The notes below the pieces were generated by a model. It made no database searches, was not told the DNA's origin, and worked only from the letters and a program-made list of their open reading frames with translations. A DNA stretch of 38,055 bases from an uncultured archaeon A07HR67. GTDB taxonomy: Archaea; Halobacteriota; Halobacteria; Halobacteriales; Haloferacaceae. A program made the translations under genes and the position numbers. Each line of letters opens with the position of its first letter. Positions within the stretch are counted from its first letter, which is position 1. Location: positions 104,316 through 142,370 of the forward strand of contig KI543160.1 in assembly GCA_000496175.1 (NCBI GenBank). The letters are read 5' to 3'. This document shows, in pieces, positions 24,331 to 32,801 of the stretch.

Positions 24331-24909
24331 TCAGAGGCTGACTTCGACGGCACCGGTCTCGTCGAGCGTGATGACGCCGTCGAACAACTCCCGGAAGCGG
24401 TCGAGCGTCGCCACCTCGTGGACCTCTTCGGAGAGGTGGAAGATGCCGACGGCGTCGTGCGTCGCGAGCAGTTCGAGAACCTCTGCGGCCGCCTCGTACA
24501 CCGCGTCGTCGTCGGCGTAGTACGCCATCTCGGTGAGTGAGTCGACGGAGACCCGGCGTTTGCCGTCCGTCTCGCTCAGGAATCGCTCGACGCGGTCAAC
24601 CACTCCGTCGAGATCGTCGGGAGCAGAGACGTAGTAGACGTCGTCGCTCGACCGGCGAGAGTACCCGCGCTCGACCGAGAGGGTGTCGAGAATCGTCGCC
24701 TTCTCCTCGTCGACGTCGTAGTACTCGAGCTTTTGTTCGACCTCGCGTGCGGTCGTCCGCGTCGAGACGACGAGAAACGCGTCGGTGTCGGTTTTCAGAA
24801 AATCGGTGTCGATCCGGTCGGTCTCCCCGATGCTCGGGTGGACGAGCAGGAGGCCCGTCCCCCCCGGGATCGTTTCGGGTCCGTTCTCGACCGCGAGCGC
24901 GTACTCCAT
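24331..24909 (-). CDS. KaiC/RecA-like haloarchaeal protein without P-loop
   Basis: The product has 192 residues. Its layout resembles KaiC-like RecA-fold relatives common in haloarchaea: GTGLLLVHPSIGETD at residues 17-31 sits where a Walker A would be but lacks GKT. Later beta-strands follow (AFLVVSTRTTAREVEQKLEYYDVDEEKATILDTL, and KRRVSVDSLTEM where a Walker B aspartate could sit). So it probably keeps the fold without ATP hydrolysis. The TATA-like cattaagtc lies about 25 nt before ATG 24909 on the minus strand. The function is unknown. Confidence 0.65.
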   Translation of the reverse strand: MEYALAVENGPETIPGGTGLLLVHPSIGETDRIDTDFLKTDTDAFLVVSTRTTAREVEQKLEYYDVDEEKATILDTLSVERGYSRRSSDDVYYVSAPDDLDGVVDRVERFLSETDGKRRVSVDSLTEMAYYADDDAVYEAAAEVLELLATHDAVGIFHLSEEVHEVATLDRFRELFDGVITLDETGAVEVSL

Positions 24910-25103
24910 ATCTGTGACACCCGCCGGATCGACTTAATGATGCGGGCCTGCCCGCCGCGAGCGGCTTTTCGCTTGTCGTTCTCGTCTGCCGGTTTCACGC
25001 CTTCGACGCCCACTCCGGTGAGTCACGCGTCTCGATCTCACCCGGCGTTCTCGCGGCTCGCCGCCGGACGGCTTTTCACGGATCCACCCGTCGGTACGCC
25101 CGA

Positions 25104-25676
25104 ATGGACGGTCACGAAGACGCGCGGGACGTCTACCGACAGGCGCTCCCCGTCGTTCTCGTCAGTCTCGTTGCCGGGTTGTTTGCGGGAACGATTCTCG
25201 GGTCCGAGACGATGCGCGCCGGCATCGAGAACGTGCCCGGCGTTCTCTTGTTGCTTCCGGCGTTTCTCGCGACCCGCGGCGGCGTCTACGGCTCGCTTGG
25301 TGCTCGCCTCTCGACGGGACTCCACCAAGGAGTGATCGAGCCCACGTTCGACCTCGACCGCCGACTCACCAACGCGATCGTCGCGTCGTTCATCAACGGG
25401 ATGCTCGTCTCCGTGTTCATCGCGGTCATCACCTACCTCACCCTGTTTCTCCTCGGCGGCCAGGGGAGCCTGTTCGAACTCGTCGGGATCATGATCGTCG
25501 CCGGCTTCCTGTCTGCGGTTCTGATGATCTCGGTGTTGATCGTCGTCATCTTCGTCGGGTTCAGACGCGGGCTCAACCCCGACAACGTGATCGGTCCGGT
25601 GGTGACGACGCTCGGCGACGTGTTTGGCGTCCTCTTTCTGCTCGTCGGCATCTACGTGGTGGGGGTGATCGCGTGA
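25104..25676 (+). CDS. MgtE/SLC41-type divalent cation transporter half, first subunit
   Basis: The product has 190 residues and about five membrane segments. It corresponds to the membrane domain of MgtE/SLC41 magnesium transporters only. NVPGVLLLLPAFLATRGGVYGSLGARLSTGLHQG (about 47-80) contains the family's conserved P-x-GN/R-like loop, with a Gly/Arg-rich turn lining the pore. LNPDNVIGPVVTTLGDVFGVLFLL (about 156-180) holds the conserved N-x-D-N and D of the last helices. The cytoplasmic N and CBS domains that sense Mg in bacterial MgtE are absent. It overlaps the next gene by four bases, so the two halves are probably made together. Confidence 0.85.
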   Translation: MDGHEDARDVYRQALPVVLVSLVAGLFAGTILGSETMRAGIENVPGVLLLLPAFLATRGGVYGSLGARLSTGLHQGVIEPTFDLDRRLTNAIVASFINGMLVSVFIAVITYLTLFLLGGQGSLFELVGIMIVAGFLSAVLMISVLIVVIFVGFRRGLNPDNVIGPVVTTLGDVFGVLFLLVGIYVVGVIA

Positions 25677-26275
25677 GCGACGCCTCGGACGTCGTATCGG
25701 CCGAGCCGACCGGGTCGACCGTCGTTGACGAGTGGTCGGTCCGCCGGATCGTCTGGACGATGGTGCCGCTTCTCGCCGGCCTCTCGGTGCTCCAACTCGT
25801 CTCGGGGACCGTTCTGGAGAGCTTCGAGGCGACCCTGTTGCAGTACCCGGCGCTGCTGGTTCTGCTCCCCGTACAGATCGGGACCGCGGGGAACCTCGCG
25901 TCGATCATGTGTTCTCGGCTCACCACGCAGTTGTACCTCGGGACATACGAACCGAGCCTCTCGAACCCGGACGTTCGCGCCAACGTCGGGGCGGTGTTCG
26001 CGCTCGCCGGCACCGTCTTCGGGCTCGTCGGCGTCGCCGCGTGGGCGATCGGCGTCGCGCTCGGCGGAACGCTCGCGCTCGGCCGCGTCCTGGTGATCTC
26101 GTTGTCGTCCGGAATGCTTCTCGCGGTGCTCGTCGTGACGACGAGCGTCGCGGCCGTTGAGGCGTCCTACCGGATCGGGCTCAACCCCGACGACACGACG
26201 ATACCGATCGTGACCAACGTGTGTGATATCGCCGGCGTGTTGATACTGTTCGCGGTCGTCACCGCCGTGGTGTGA
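25673..26275 (+). CDS. MgtE/SLC41-type divalent cation transporter half, second subunit
   Basis: The product has 200 residues and five membrane segments, again a lone MgtE membrane domain. YPALLVLLPVQIGTAGNLASIMCSRLTTQLYLG (about 61-93) has the classic P-x-Q-x-G-x-x-GN motif. LNPDDTTIPIVTNVCDIAGVLILF (about 169-192) has the conserved N-P-D and T-N-x-x-D pore residues. The GTG start (GTGA overlap with the stop of the first half) ensures coupling. SLC41 proteins have two such domains in one chain, so a heterodimer is the natural reading. The specific ion is unproven. Confidence 0.87.
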   Translation: MSDASDVVSAEPTGSTVVDEWSVRRIVWTMVPLLAGLSVLQLVSGTVLESFEATLLQYPALLVLLPVQIGTAGNLASIMCSRLTTQLYLGTYEPSLSNPDVRANVGAVFALAGTVFGLVGVAAWAIGVALGGTLALGRVLVISLSSGMLLAVLVVTTSVAAVEASYRIGLNPDDTTIPIVTNVCDIAGVLILFAVVTAVV

Positions 26276-26384
26276 CTCGGCGGGCTCTGTTGTGGTGCGG
26301 CTTGAGATCTCACCGTGTCCCGGCCGGGGCACAGCGAGGAGTCCCGACCGGGACCTCTTCGCCATCTCGCGTCCCGACCGCCGC

Positions 26385-26828
26385 TCAGAACACGCTGTCG
26401 GCCGTCGCGGCTCCGACGACGCTGAACACGGCCCCGACAGAGACCGCCGTGGCAGTCGTCTGCCACAGCTCGACGCCGGTCACCCCGTCCTGGATGAGAA
26501 ACGTGTCGGGAGCGTCGAAAAGCACCGCGAGCACGAACACGGAGCCGAACGCGACGGTCATGAGCGAGAGGAACCGAACCGGTACGCCTGCGATCTCCTG
26601 TTCGGTGTCGGGGTCCCGCCCGGTGTCGGCGCGGTACAGCGTGGCGTAGCCGATCGCGGCGACGACGCCGGCGGTCAGAACCGCCTGAATCGCGTTCATC
26701 CCGCTCGCGAGCACCCACACCTCTTCGGTGACGACGAACGGTCCGGCCAGCAGGAATCCCCCGACGACCTGTTGGGCGGAGTCGGCGAATCGAAACTGCG
26801 CCCGGCGCAGACGGGTCGGTCGCTTCAT
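26385..26828 (-). CDS. DUF2391-like membrane protein
   Basis: The product has 147 residues and about four membrane segments (near 20-41, 45-66, 88-106 and 120-141). The N-terminal AQFRFADSAQQVVGGFLLAGPFVVTEEVW matches the DUF2391 signature I recall (F-x-D-x-x-Q-x-x-x-G followed by a P and T-E-E-x-W). Function unknown. A run of T residues on the minus strand upstream of ATG 26828 may form part of its promoter. It is convergent with the transporter operon, 109 bp away, and divergent from the methyltransferase. Confidence 0.65.
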   Translation of the reverse strand: MKRPTRLRRAQFRFADSAQQVVGGFLLAGPFVVTEEVWVLASGMNAIQAVLTAGVVAAIGYATLYRADTGRDPDTEQEIAGVPVRFLSLMTVAFGSVFVLAVLFDAPDTFLIQDGVTGVELWQTTATAVSVGAVFSVVGAATADSVF

Positions 26829-26980
26829 GTACCGACCACCCGGGCGTGAGAAAAAAACGCGTCGTTCACCCGTGCTCGTCCGCCACAGCCTCGGAGTCGT
26901 CCGGCTGCCGCCCGCCGCCCGCTTGCGAGACCCGCACTCTGGGTCGATCCGATTTTCACCCGGCCGCTCCTCCTCCGAAT

Positions 26981-27658
26981 ATGAACGCCAGACAGGAGTT
27001 CGACGAGTGGGCGACCGCCGGCAAGGATCGCGGCATGGAGGACCGCCACTGGCACACCGCCAAACACGTTCTCGCGCGCATGCCCGTCGAAGCGGGCGAC
27101 ACCGTCCTCGACCTCGGAACCGGCTCCGGCTACGCGCTCCGTGCGCTCCGAGAACGTGGAATCGGCCGCGGCTACGGACTCGACGGCGCGCCGGAGATGG
27201 TCCGAAACGCCCGCGGATACACCGACGACGACGCGGTCGCGTTTCTGATCGGCGACTTCGACTCGCTTCCCGTCGCCGACGACGCCGTCGACCACGCGTT
27301 TTCGATGGAGGCGTTCTACTACGCTGCCGACCCGCGAGCCACGCTCGAGGAGGTCCGCCGAGTTCTGGCTCCCGGCGGAACGTTCTACTGTGCGGTCAAC
27401 TACTTCGCCGAAAGCGAGTCGACCCGCGAGTGGCAGACGAACGTCTCGGTTCCGATGACGCGGTGGAATCGCACTGAGTACCGCGAGGCGTTCCGTGAGG
27501 CGGGACTGGTCGTCGCCGAGCAGGACACGATCGCCGACCGCGAGACCGAGATCCCGCCGGCGTCGGCGTTCCCGACGGACAACTGGGAGAGCCGCGAGGC
27601 GATGGTGGACCGCTACCGGACGTGGGGGACGCTGGTGACCGTCGGCGTCGCGCCCTGA
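26981..27658 (+). CDS. class I SAM-dependent methyltransferase
   Basis: The product has 225 residues. The Rossmann methyltransferase motifs are clear: VLDLGTGSGYALRAL (motif I, about 43-57), GLDGAPEMV (motif II region), FLIGDFDSLPVADDAVDHAFSME (motifs III-IV, about 89-111) and LEEVRRVLAPGGTFYCAV (post-motif region). It resembles the UbiE/Methyltransf_11 group; the acceptor substrate cannot be named. ATG 26981 is supported by a TATA-like gattttcac about 27 nt upstream. It precedes valS by 98 bp but valS has its own promoter-like sequence. Confidence 0.85.
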   Translation: MNARQEFDEWATAGKDRGMEDRHWHTAKHVLARMPVEAGDTVLDLGTGSGYALRALRERGIGRGYGLDGAPEMVRNARGYTDDDAVAFLIGDFDSLPVADDAVDHAFSMEAFYYAADPRATLEEVRRVLAPGGTFYCAVNYFAESESTREWQTNVSVPMTRWNRTEYREAFREAGLVVAEQDTIADRETEIPPASAFPTDNWESREAMVDRYRTWGTLVTVGVAP

Positions 27659-27756
27659 GCCGACCGGTCGGGGTCGCCGCCCCGTCTCGACGCCCGCTCA
27701 CGGCCCCCACACAACCGAGTCCGTTAAGGGGGAACCGCGGGAATTTATATCCGATA

Positions 27757-30435
27757 ATGCCCAGCGGAGAGTACGACCCCGACACCGCCGAGCCGCACTG
27801 GCAGCGGCGATGGGTCGACGAGGAGACGTACGCGTACCCCGACGATCCCGTCGACCCGAACACCGCGTTCTCCATCGATACGCCCCCGCCGACCGTCTCC
27901 GGAAGCCTCCACTGGGGCCACGTATACGGCTCGATTCTGCAGGACATCGTCGCTCGCTTCCACCGGATGTACGACAGCGAGGTGTTCTACCCGTTCGGCT
28001 ACGACGACAACGGAATCGCCTCCGAACGGCTCACCGAACGCGAACTCGACGTCCGTCATCAGGAGTTCGAGCGCCGGGAGTTCCAACAGAAGTGTCGGGA
28101 GGTGTGTCTGACGTACGAAGACGAGTTCACCGAGAAGATGCAAGGCGTCGGCCTCTCGATCGACTGGGACAACACCTACCGGACCATCTCTCCAGCGGTA
28201 CAACGGATCTCACAGCTCTCCTTTATCGACCTCTACGAGAAGGGTCGAGAATACCGCCAGGAGGCGCCGGCAATCTGGTGTCCCGAGTGTGAAACCGCCA
28301 TCTCACAGGTGGAGACGGAAGACGACGAGCGGGACTCACACTTCCACGACATCGAGTTCGCGGTCGCAGACGCCGACGCGGACACGGCTCCGGACGCGTT
28401 CACCATCTCCACCACGCGTCCCGAACTGCTTCCCGCCTGCGTCGCCGTCTTCGTCCACCCGGACGACGAGACGAACCAGGCGCTCGTCGGCCACGAGGCG
28501 GAAGTCCCCCTCTTCGGCCACGAGGTTCCGATCATCGCCGACGACCGCGTCGACATGGAGACGGGGTCGGGAATCGTGATGTGTTGTACCTTCGGCGACC
28601 AGAACGACATCGAGTGGTACCAGGCACACGACCTGGACCTTCGGGTCGCTATCGACGAGTCCGCACACATGACCGGCGTCGCAGACGAGTACGAGGGGCT
28701 CCACTCGTCTGCGGCCCGCGAGGCGATCGTCGAGGACCTCGACGACGCCGGTGCGTTGTTGGACCGCTGGGAGATTTCTCACACCGTCAACGTTCACGAG
28801 CGCTGTGAGACGGGCGTGGAGTTCCTCGTGACCGAGCAGTGGTACATCGAGGTGCTCGACAAACGCGAGGAGTACCTCCAGGCCGGCCGCGAGATGGAGT
28901 GGTTCCCCGAGAAGATGTTCACCCGATACCAACACTGGGTGGAGGGGTTGCAGTGGGACTGGCTCATCTCCCGGCAGCGTTCCTCGGGCATTCCGTTCCC
29001 GGTCTGGTACTGCGAGGCGTGTGACGAGGAGGTGTTGGCCAGTAAGGCCGACCTGCCGGTCGACCCGCTCTCCGACGACCCGCCTGCGGACGCGTGTCCG
29101 GCGTGCGGCCACGACGAGTTCGTGCCCGAGGACGACGTTCTCGACACCTGGGCTACCTCCTCGCTCACCCCACTTATCAACGCGGGCTGGGACTGGGACG
29201 CCGACGCAGGCGCGTTCGAGATGGACCGCCCGGAGATTTATCCGATCGACGTCCGTCCGCAGGGCCACGACATCATCTCGTTCTGGCTGTTCCACACCGT
29301 GATCAAGTGTTACGAGCACACGGGGGAGGTCCCGTTCGAGTCGACGATGATCAACGGGATGGTGCTCGACGAGAATCGCGAGAAGATGTCGAAATCCAAG
29401 GGGAACGTGGTCGACCCCGACGCGGTGTTAGACGAGTATCCGGTCGATGCCGCCCGCTACTGGGCGGCGGGCTCGGCCATCGGCGACGACCTCCCGTATC
29501 AGGAGAAGGGACTTCGCGCGGGCGAGAAGCTCATCAGAAAGCTCTGGAACGCCTCGAAGCTCGTCGAGTCGCTCGCGCCGGAGCCGTATCCGGAGCGCCC
29601 GAGCGAGGGTCTTCGCGAGCTCGACCGGTGGCTGCTCGCGGAGCTCGACCGCGAGATCGAGACGCTCACCGACCGGCTGGCGGCCCGCGAGTTCTCGAAG
29701 GCGCGTGACGGCATCCGGAGCTTCTTCTGGAACACGTTCTGTGACGACTACCTCGAGATCGCGAAACAACGCGAAGACGCCTCGGCGGCGTACACCCTGC
29801 GGACGGCCCACCGCCGGTTCCTGAAGTTGTTCGCGCCCGTTCTCGCTCACGTCACGGAGGAGCTCTGGCAGGACATGTACGCGGACGCCGCGGGCACCGA
29901 CGCCGCCGTCGGCGCCGACGCCACGAACGCGCAGGCGGGCGACTCGATACACCTTGCCGACTGGCCGGAGCCGCTCGGGCTCGACGCCGACGCCGACGCG
30001 GGGCGTGCCGCGATGGCGGTCGTCGGCGCGCTCCGCCGGTACAAAAGCGAGAATCAGCTGCCGCTCAACGCCGACCTCGACGCGGTCGAGGTGTACGCCG
30101 ACATCCGTGGCTTCGAGACGGACGTCACGGGCGTGATGCACGTCGACGAGCTCACCGTCCATCCGGACGCGGAGCCGCCCGTCGAGACGGTGATCACCGG
30201 CGTCGACCTCGCGTACGCCACGATCGGTCCGAAACACGGCGACCGCGTCGGCGACATCGACGCCGCGATCGCGAACGAGGAGTACGAACTCGCCGGCGAC
30301 GAGCTCCACGCCGCCGGCGTGACCCTCGCTCCCGACGAGTTCTCACTCGAAGAGGACAGACGGTACGCGGGTGAGGGAGAACTGCTGGACGCCGACGACG
30401 TGGTCGTGATCGTCAAAACGGCGGTCGAGGCCTGA
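27757..30435 (+). CDS. valS: valyl-tRNA synthetase
   Basis: The product has 892 residues, a class I synthetase charging tRNA-Val. The HIGH-like motif is LHWGHVYG (HWGH, 52-55), and KMSKSKGNV lies at about 543-551. The CP1 editing domain (about 205-380) clears mischarged threonine. Cysteine pairs CPEC (about 174) and CEAC and CPAC (about 425-455) suggest structural zinc sites. An anticodon-binding helical domain follows (about 625-780), with FFWNTFCDDYLEIAK. A short alpha/beta C-terminal module ends the chain. I chose ATG 27757 since the PEAE-x-x-W-like start (DTAEPHWQRRW) begins 9 residues later. A ttaagg about 32 nt upstream may be the TATA box. Confidence 0.95.
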   Translation: MPSGEYDPDTAEPHWQRRWVDEETYAYPDDPVDPNTAFSIDTPPPTVSGSLHWGHVYGSILQDIVARFHRMYDSEVFYPFGYDDNGIASERLTERELDVRHQEFERREFQQKCREVCLTYEDEFTEKMQGVGLSIDWDNTYRTISPAVQRISQLSFIDLYEKGREYRQEAPAIWCPECETAISQVETEDDERDSHFHDIEFAVADADADTAPDAFTISTTRPELLPACVAVFVHPDDETNQALVGHEAEVPLFGHEVPIIADDRVDMETGSGIVMCCTFGDQNDIEWYQAHDLDLRVAIDESAHMTGVADEYEGLHSSAAREAIVEDLDDAGALLDRWEISHTVNVHERCETGVEFLVTEQWYIEVLDKREEYLQAGREMEWFPEKMFTRYQHWVEGLQWDWLISRQRSSGIPFPVWYCEACDEEVLASKADLPVDPLSDDPPADACPACGHDEFVPEDDVLDTWATSSLTPLINAGWDWDADAGAFEMDRPEIYPIDVRPQGHDIISFWLFHTVIKCYEHTGEVPFESTMINGMVLDENREKMSKSKGNVVDPDAVLDEYPVDAARYWAAGSAIGDDLPYQEKGLRAGEKLIRKLWNASKLVESLAPEPYPERPSEGLRELDRWLLAELDREIETLTDRLAAREFSKARDGIRSFFWNTFCDDYLEIAKQREDASAAYTLRTAHRRFLKLFAPVLAHVTEELWQDMYADAAGTDAAVGADATNAQAGDSIHLADWPEPLGLDADADAGRAAMAVVGALRRYKSENQLPLNADLDAVEVYADIRGFETDVTGVMHVDELTVHPDAEPPVETVITGVDLAYATIGPKHGDRVGDIDAAIANEEYELAGDELHAAGVTLAPDEFSLEEDRRYAGEGELLDADDVVVIVKTAVEA

Positions 30436-30451
30436 GTCGTCGCCCCCGCGA

Positions 30452-31510
30452 TCAGTCGAGGTCCGCGCCGACCGCGTCCTCGACCGTCTCGAACCCGTCG
30501 CGGTCGAGTAGTTCGAGCAGTCCCCGATTGATGTCGCGGGCGATTCCCGGCCCCTCGTAGACGAGTGCGGTGTACAGTTGGACGATCGACGCCCCAGCAC
30601 GAATCTTCGCGTACGCGCCGGCCGCGTCGGAGACGCCACCGACCCCGACGACGGGAACGTCGGTGCGTTCCGCGACGAACCGGACCTGATCCGTTGCGCG
30701 GTCCTCTATCGGTCCTCCCGAGAGCCCGCCGCGCTCGGCGCGGTTCGGGTGTTCTAATTTCGCCGGCCGCTCGGTGGTGGTGTTCGAGGCGATCACCCCG
30801 TCGAGACCCAACTCGTCGACGACGGTAAGTGCGTCTTCGACGGCTCCCTCCGGAAGGTCCGGCGAGAGTTTCACCAACAATGGGGACGCCCCGGCGTCGA
30901 CGAGCGTTCCGAGAATTTCTTCTAACGCCGCTCGATTCTGAAGTTCCCTGAGTCCCGGCGTGTTGGGGCTCGAAACGTTCACCACGAAGTAGTCGCCGGC
31001 CTCGGCGACGCGCTCGTATGTGTACCGGTAGTCGTCGGGTGCCTCCGCGAGCGGCGTGGACTTGGATTTCCCGATGTTCACTCCGATCGGCACCGCCGGA
31101 AGCGGTTCTCGGTCGAGACGCTCGCCGACCGCGTCGGCTCCCTCGTTGTTGAACCCCATTCGGTTGATCAGCGCCTCGTCTTCCGGGAGTCGAAAGAGCC
31201 GGGGGCGGGCGTTCCCTGACTGGCCCTCGGCGGTCACGCCGCCCACCTCGACGTGTCCGAAGCCGAGCGCGGCGAGCGCCCGCGGGGTTTCGGCGTTCTT
31301 ATCGAATCCGGCGGCGACGCCGACGGGGGTGGGAAACGACTCGCCGAACGCGTCGACCCGCAAGCGGGGGTCATCGAGGGCGTATCGCCGCCGTAGTGCT
31401 CCCGTCACGGGGGTTCCCTGTACGCCGCGGAGTAGCCGGTGTGTCGTGTTGTGTGCCGTCTCGGGCGGGATCGCGAACAACGCCGGCTTCAACAGGTCGT
31501 ACACACCCAT
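30452..31510 (-). CDS. pyrD: dihydroorotate dehydrogenase (quinone), class 2
   Basis: The product has 352 residues. It oxidises dihydroorotate to orotate in pyrimidine synthesis, passing electrons to quinone at the membrane. FMN-binding and active-site motifs are VGVAAGFDKNAETP, VEVGGVTAEGQSGNARPRLFRL, INRMGFNNEGAD, and NVSSPNTPGLRELQ (about 175-188), in which Ser takes the class-2 catalytic base position. A helical N-terminal segment (GVYDLLKPALFAIPPETAH) fits the membrane-associated helices of class 2. ATG 31510 is chosen over 31540 because attgatacc lies about 30 nt upstream. It is tail-to-tail with valS across 16 bp. Confidence 0.93.
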   Translation of the reverse strand: MGVYDLLKPALFAIPPETAHNTTHRLLRGVQGTPVTGALRRRYALDDPRLRVDAFGESFPTPVGVAAGFDKNAETPRALAALGFGHVEVGGVTAEGQSGNARPRLFRLPEDEALINRMGFNNEGADAVGERLDREPLPAVPIGVNIGKSKSTPLAEAPDDYRYTYERVAEAGDYFVVNVSSPNTPGLRELQNRAALEEILGTLVDAGASPLLVKLSPDLPEGAVEDALTVVDELGLDGVIASNTTTERPAKLEHPNRAERGGLSGGPIEDRATDQVRFVAERTDVPVVGVGGVSDAAGAYAKIRAGASIVQLYTALVYEGPGIARDINRGLLELLDRDGFETVEDAVGADLD

Positions 31511-31605
31511 TGATCGATTCTCGTCGTCGACGGGTATCAATCCGCCGACCCGGCGGCGTCGTCCGCGCGTTCTCCGGCAACCGAGCCGTGACCCGCACGA
31601 TGGTC

Positions 31606-31809
31606 TCAGAAGTCGTGTTGGAGCTGTTCGGGATCGGAGTCGGCCTTCTGGATAATGATCTTGCCGTCGCGGACCCGGACAAACACCTCGTCGCCGATCT
31701 CCATTCCGGCGACGGCGAGTTCGTCCTCGTGGAGGTTCACGTGGACGTTGTGGTACTCCCCGTCGTCGTCTTTGGCGCCACTCGGGCTGAGCTTCTTTTT
31801 ACGAACCAT
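31606..31809 (-). CDS. AbrB-like (swapped-hairpin) small protein
   Basis: The product has 67 residues. A basic N-terminus (MVRKKKLSPSGA) precedes a core, HNVHVNLHEDELAVAGMEIGDEVFVRVRDGKIIIQKAD, named by its position at about 20-57. It has the strand-turn pattern (strand, L-G-I-x-x-G-D-x-V, strand G-x-I-x-I) of AbrB/MazE/SpoVT DNA-binding proteins. It could be a transcription regulator or an antitoxin-like relative, but no toxin gene is adjacent. The TATA-like cttatatgt lies about 36 nt before ATG 31809, giving a short leader. It is divergent from the MC1 gene. Confidence 0.75.
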   Translation of the reverse strand: MVRKKKLSPSGAKDDDGEYHNVHVNLHEDELAVAGMEIGDEVFVRVRDGKIIIQKADSDPEQLQHDF

Positions 31810-31864
31810 CGCGGGTGTATGGGTCGCACTTCGCCACAGCAGACATATAAGTGTTGTTTACCGA

Positions 31865-31888
31865 TTCGGGCCGTCGTACCGGCCCGAA
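31865..31888. repeat. perfect 9-bp inverted repeat between divergent promoters
   Basis: The arm ttcgggccg (31865-31873) and cggcccgaa (31880-31888) enclose 6 bases. It lies between the TATA-like boxes of the AbrB-like gene and MC1, so it could be an operator or a transcript hairpin. Confidence 0.7.
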
Positions 31889-32003
31889 ACGATGGATCGC
31901 TGTCTCGTCTCGTCGCGATTTGTTCCGCGTCGTGACTCGGGGTTCGAATCCGCACGCCCGCCCGTGGTATATAGGTGAGCCGCCGAACAGTTTTCACTTC
32001 GCC

Positions 32004-32045
32004 GATATATTTATTACAGGCTGTGTGTTGGATTGACATGGAGGT
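32004..32045 (+). promoter_or_regulatory. promoter and Shine-Dalgarno site of MC1
   Basis: A strong TATA-like gatatatttatta at 32004-32015 is followed by ggaggt at 32040-32045, six bases before ATG 32052. The latter is a full match to the 16S 3' end. A second TATA-like ggtatatagg (31967-31976) lies further upstream and might be an alternative promoter. Confidence 0.65.
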
Positions 32046-32051
32046 AAAACC

Positions 32052-32381
32052 ATGGTACGTGAAGACGGTAAGCGAAACTTCGCCCTCCGTGAGGAGGACG
32101 GGTCGGAACCGAGCGAATTCTCCGGCAACATGCCGAGACAGGCCGCGCTCAAGGCGGCTCGGACGCTCGACCCTGCCCCCTCCGAGGACGAGGCGGATCG
32201 AACGACGATCAGGCTCCGCGAGAAGGGTACCGAAAAGGTCCACGAGTACGAGGGGTGGGCGTGGAAGGAGAACGCCCCCGAAGTCGACGACGCCGACGAC
32301 GACTTCTGGCTCAACGACCTCGAGGACATCACGAAGGCAAACGTCTCGAAACAAGGGATCGAGTACCTCGACGAGGAGTAG
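32052..32381 (+). CDS. non-histone chromosomal protein MC1
   Basis: The product has 109 residues. It matches MC1: MVREDGKRNFALREEDG at the start, GNMPRQAALKAARTLDP (about 29-45), TIRLREKGTEKVHEYEGWAWKE (about 57-77) and the C-terminal ITKANVSKQGIEYLDEE. MC1 is a small architectural DNA-binding protein of Methanosarcina and haloarchaea that sharply bends DNA. It is more acidic overall than methanogen MC1, as is usual in halophiles. A full ribosome binding site and strong TATA box suggest high expression. It lies just upstream of the rRNA promoter region on the same strand. Confidence 0.95.
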   Translation: MVREDGKRNFALREEDGSEPSEFSGNMPRQAALKAARTLDPAPSEDEADRTTIRLREKGTEKVHEYEGWAWKENAPEVDDADDDFWLNDLEDITKANVSKQGIEYLDEE

Positions 32382-32512
32382 ATCGGTCGCCCACTCAGCC
32401 AGCGTTCTTTCGCGCCAACGTACCCGTGTCGTTCCGTTCGAAACCGCATCACGAGCTTCCGACGGGCTCACCGCGTCGAGCCATGAAACCGCATGACGTG
32501 GCGTCTCTGCTT

Positions 32513-32555
32513 CGACGGGGTTATACGTCTACCTTCCATTTGTATGAATGCGAAG
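32513..32555 (+). promoter_or_regulatory. rRNA promoter P1
   Basis: The unit cgacggggttatacg is followed, 26 or so bases later, by atgaatgcgaag. Known Halobacterium rRNA promoters combine a similar GACGG-TTA box with a TGCGA sequence at the start site. The expected start is near 32549-32552. Confidence 0.75.
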
Positions 32556-32609
32556 TGCCCCCGTCGACGGGGGATCGACCGGCCGTTGACTCGGCCGGCC
32601 GACGCGTTC

Positions 32610-32655
32610 CGACGGGGTTAAGTGTATAACCCGGTTTGGATTGAATGCGAAGAAC
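32610..32655 (+). promoter_or_regulatory. rRNA promoter P2
   Basis: The unit cgacggggttaag is followed at the same distance by ttgaatgcgaag. This is the same two-element design as P1, so a duplicated promoter. The expected start is near 32646-32648. Confidence 0.75.
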
Positions 32656-32711
32656 GAACGCGGATTCGGGCCGTTCGATTCGCCCCGATTCCGCAGGACC
32701 AAGCGAGGTCC

Positions 32712-32745
32712 GATGGGCTTATATGCCATCGTGACCAATGTTCAG
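32712..32745 (+). promoter_or_regulatory. possible rRNA promoter P3
   Basis: The box gatgggcttatatgcc has a good TATA-like core, but lacks the tgaatgcgaag start-site element shared by P1 and P2. It is less certain than those. Confidence 0.5.
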
Positions 32746-32801
32746 GTCCGCGAGACATGAGGATTTCGCCCCCTGCGCCCCGGCGTAAGAGGAAATCTGA
32801 T

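Noticed and set aside
31936-31961. tRNA T-arm-like text (ggggttcgaatccgc) with a GC-rich tail
   Set aside because: The T stem has mismatches, and no matching 5' acceptor, D arm or anticodon arm is found upstream. I treat it as chance or an old remnant, not a tRNA gene.
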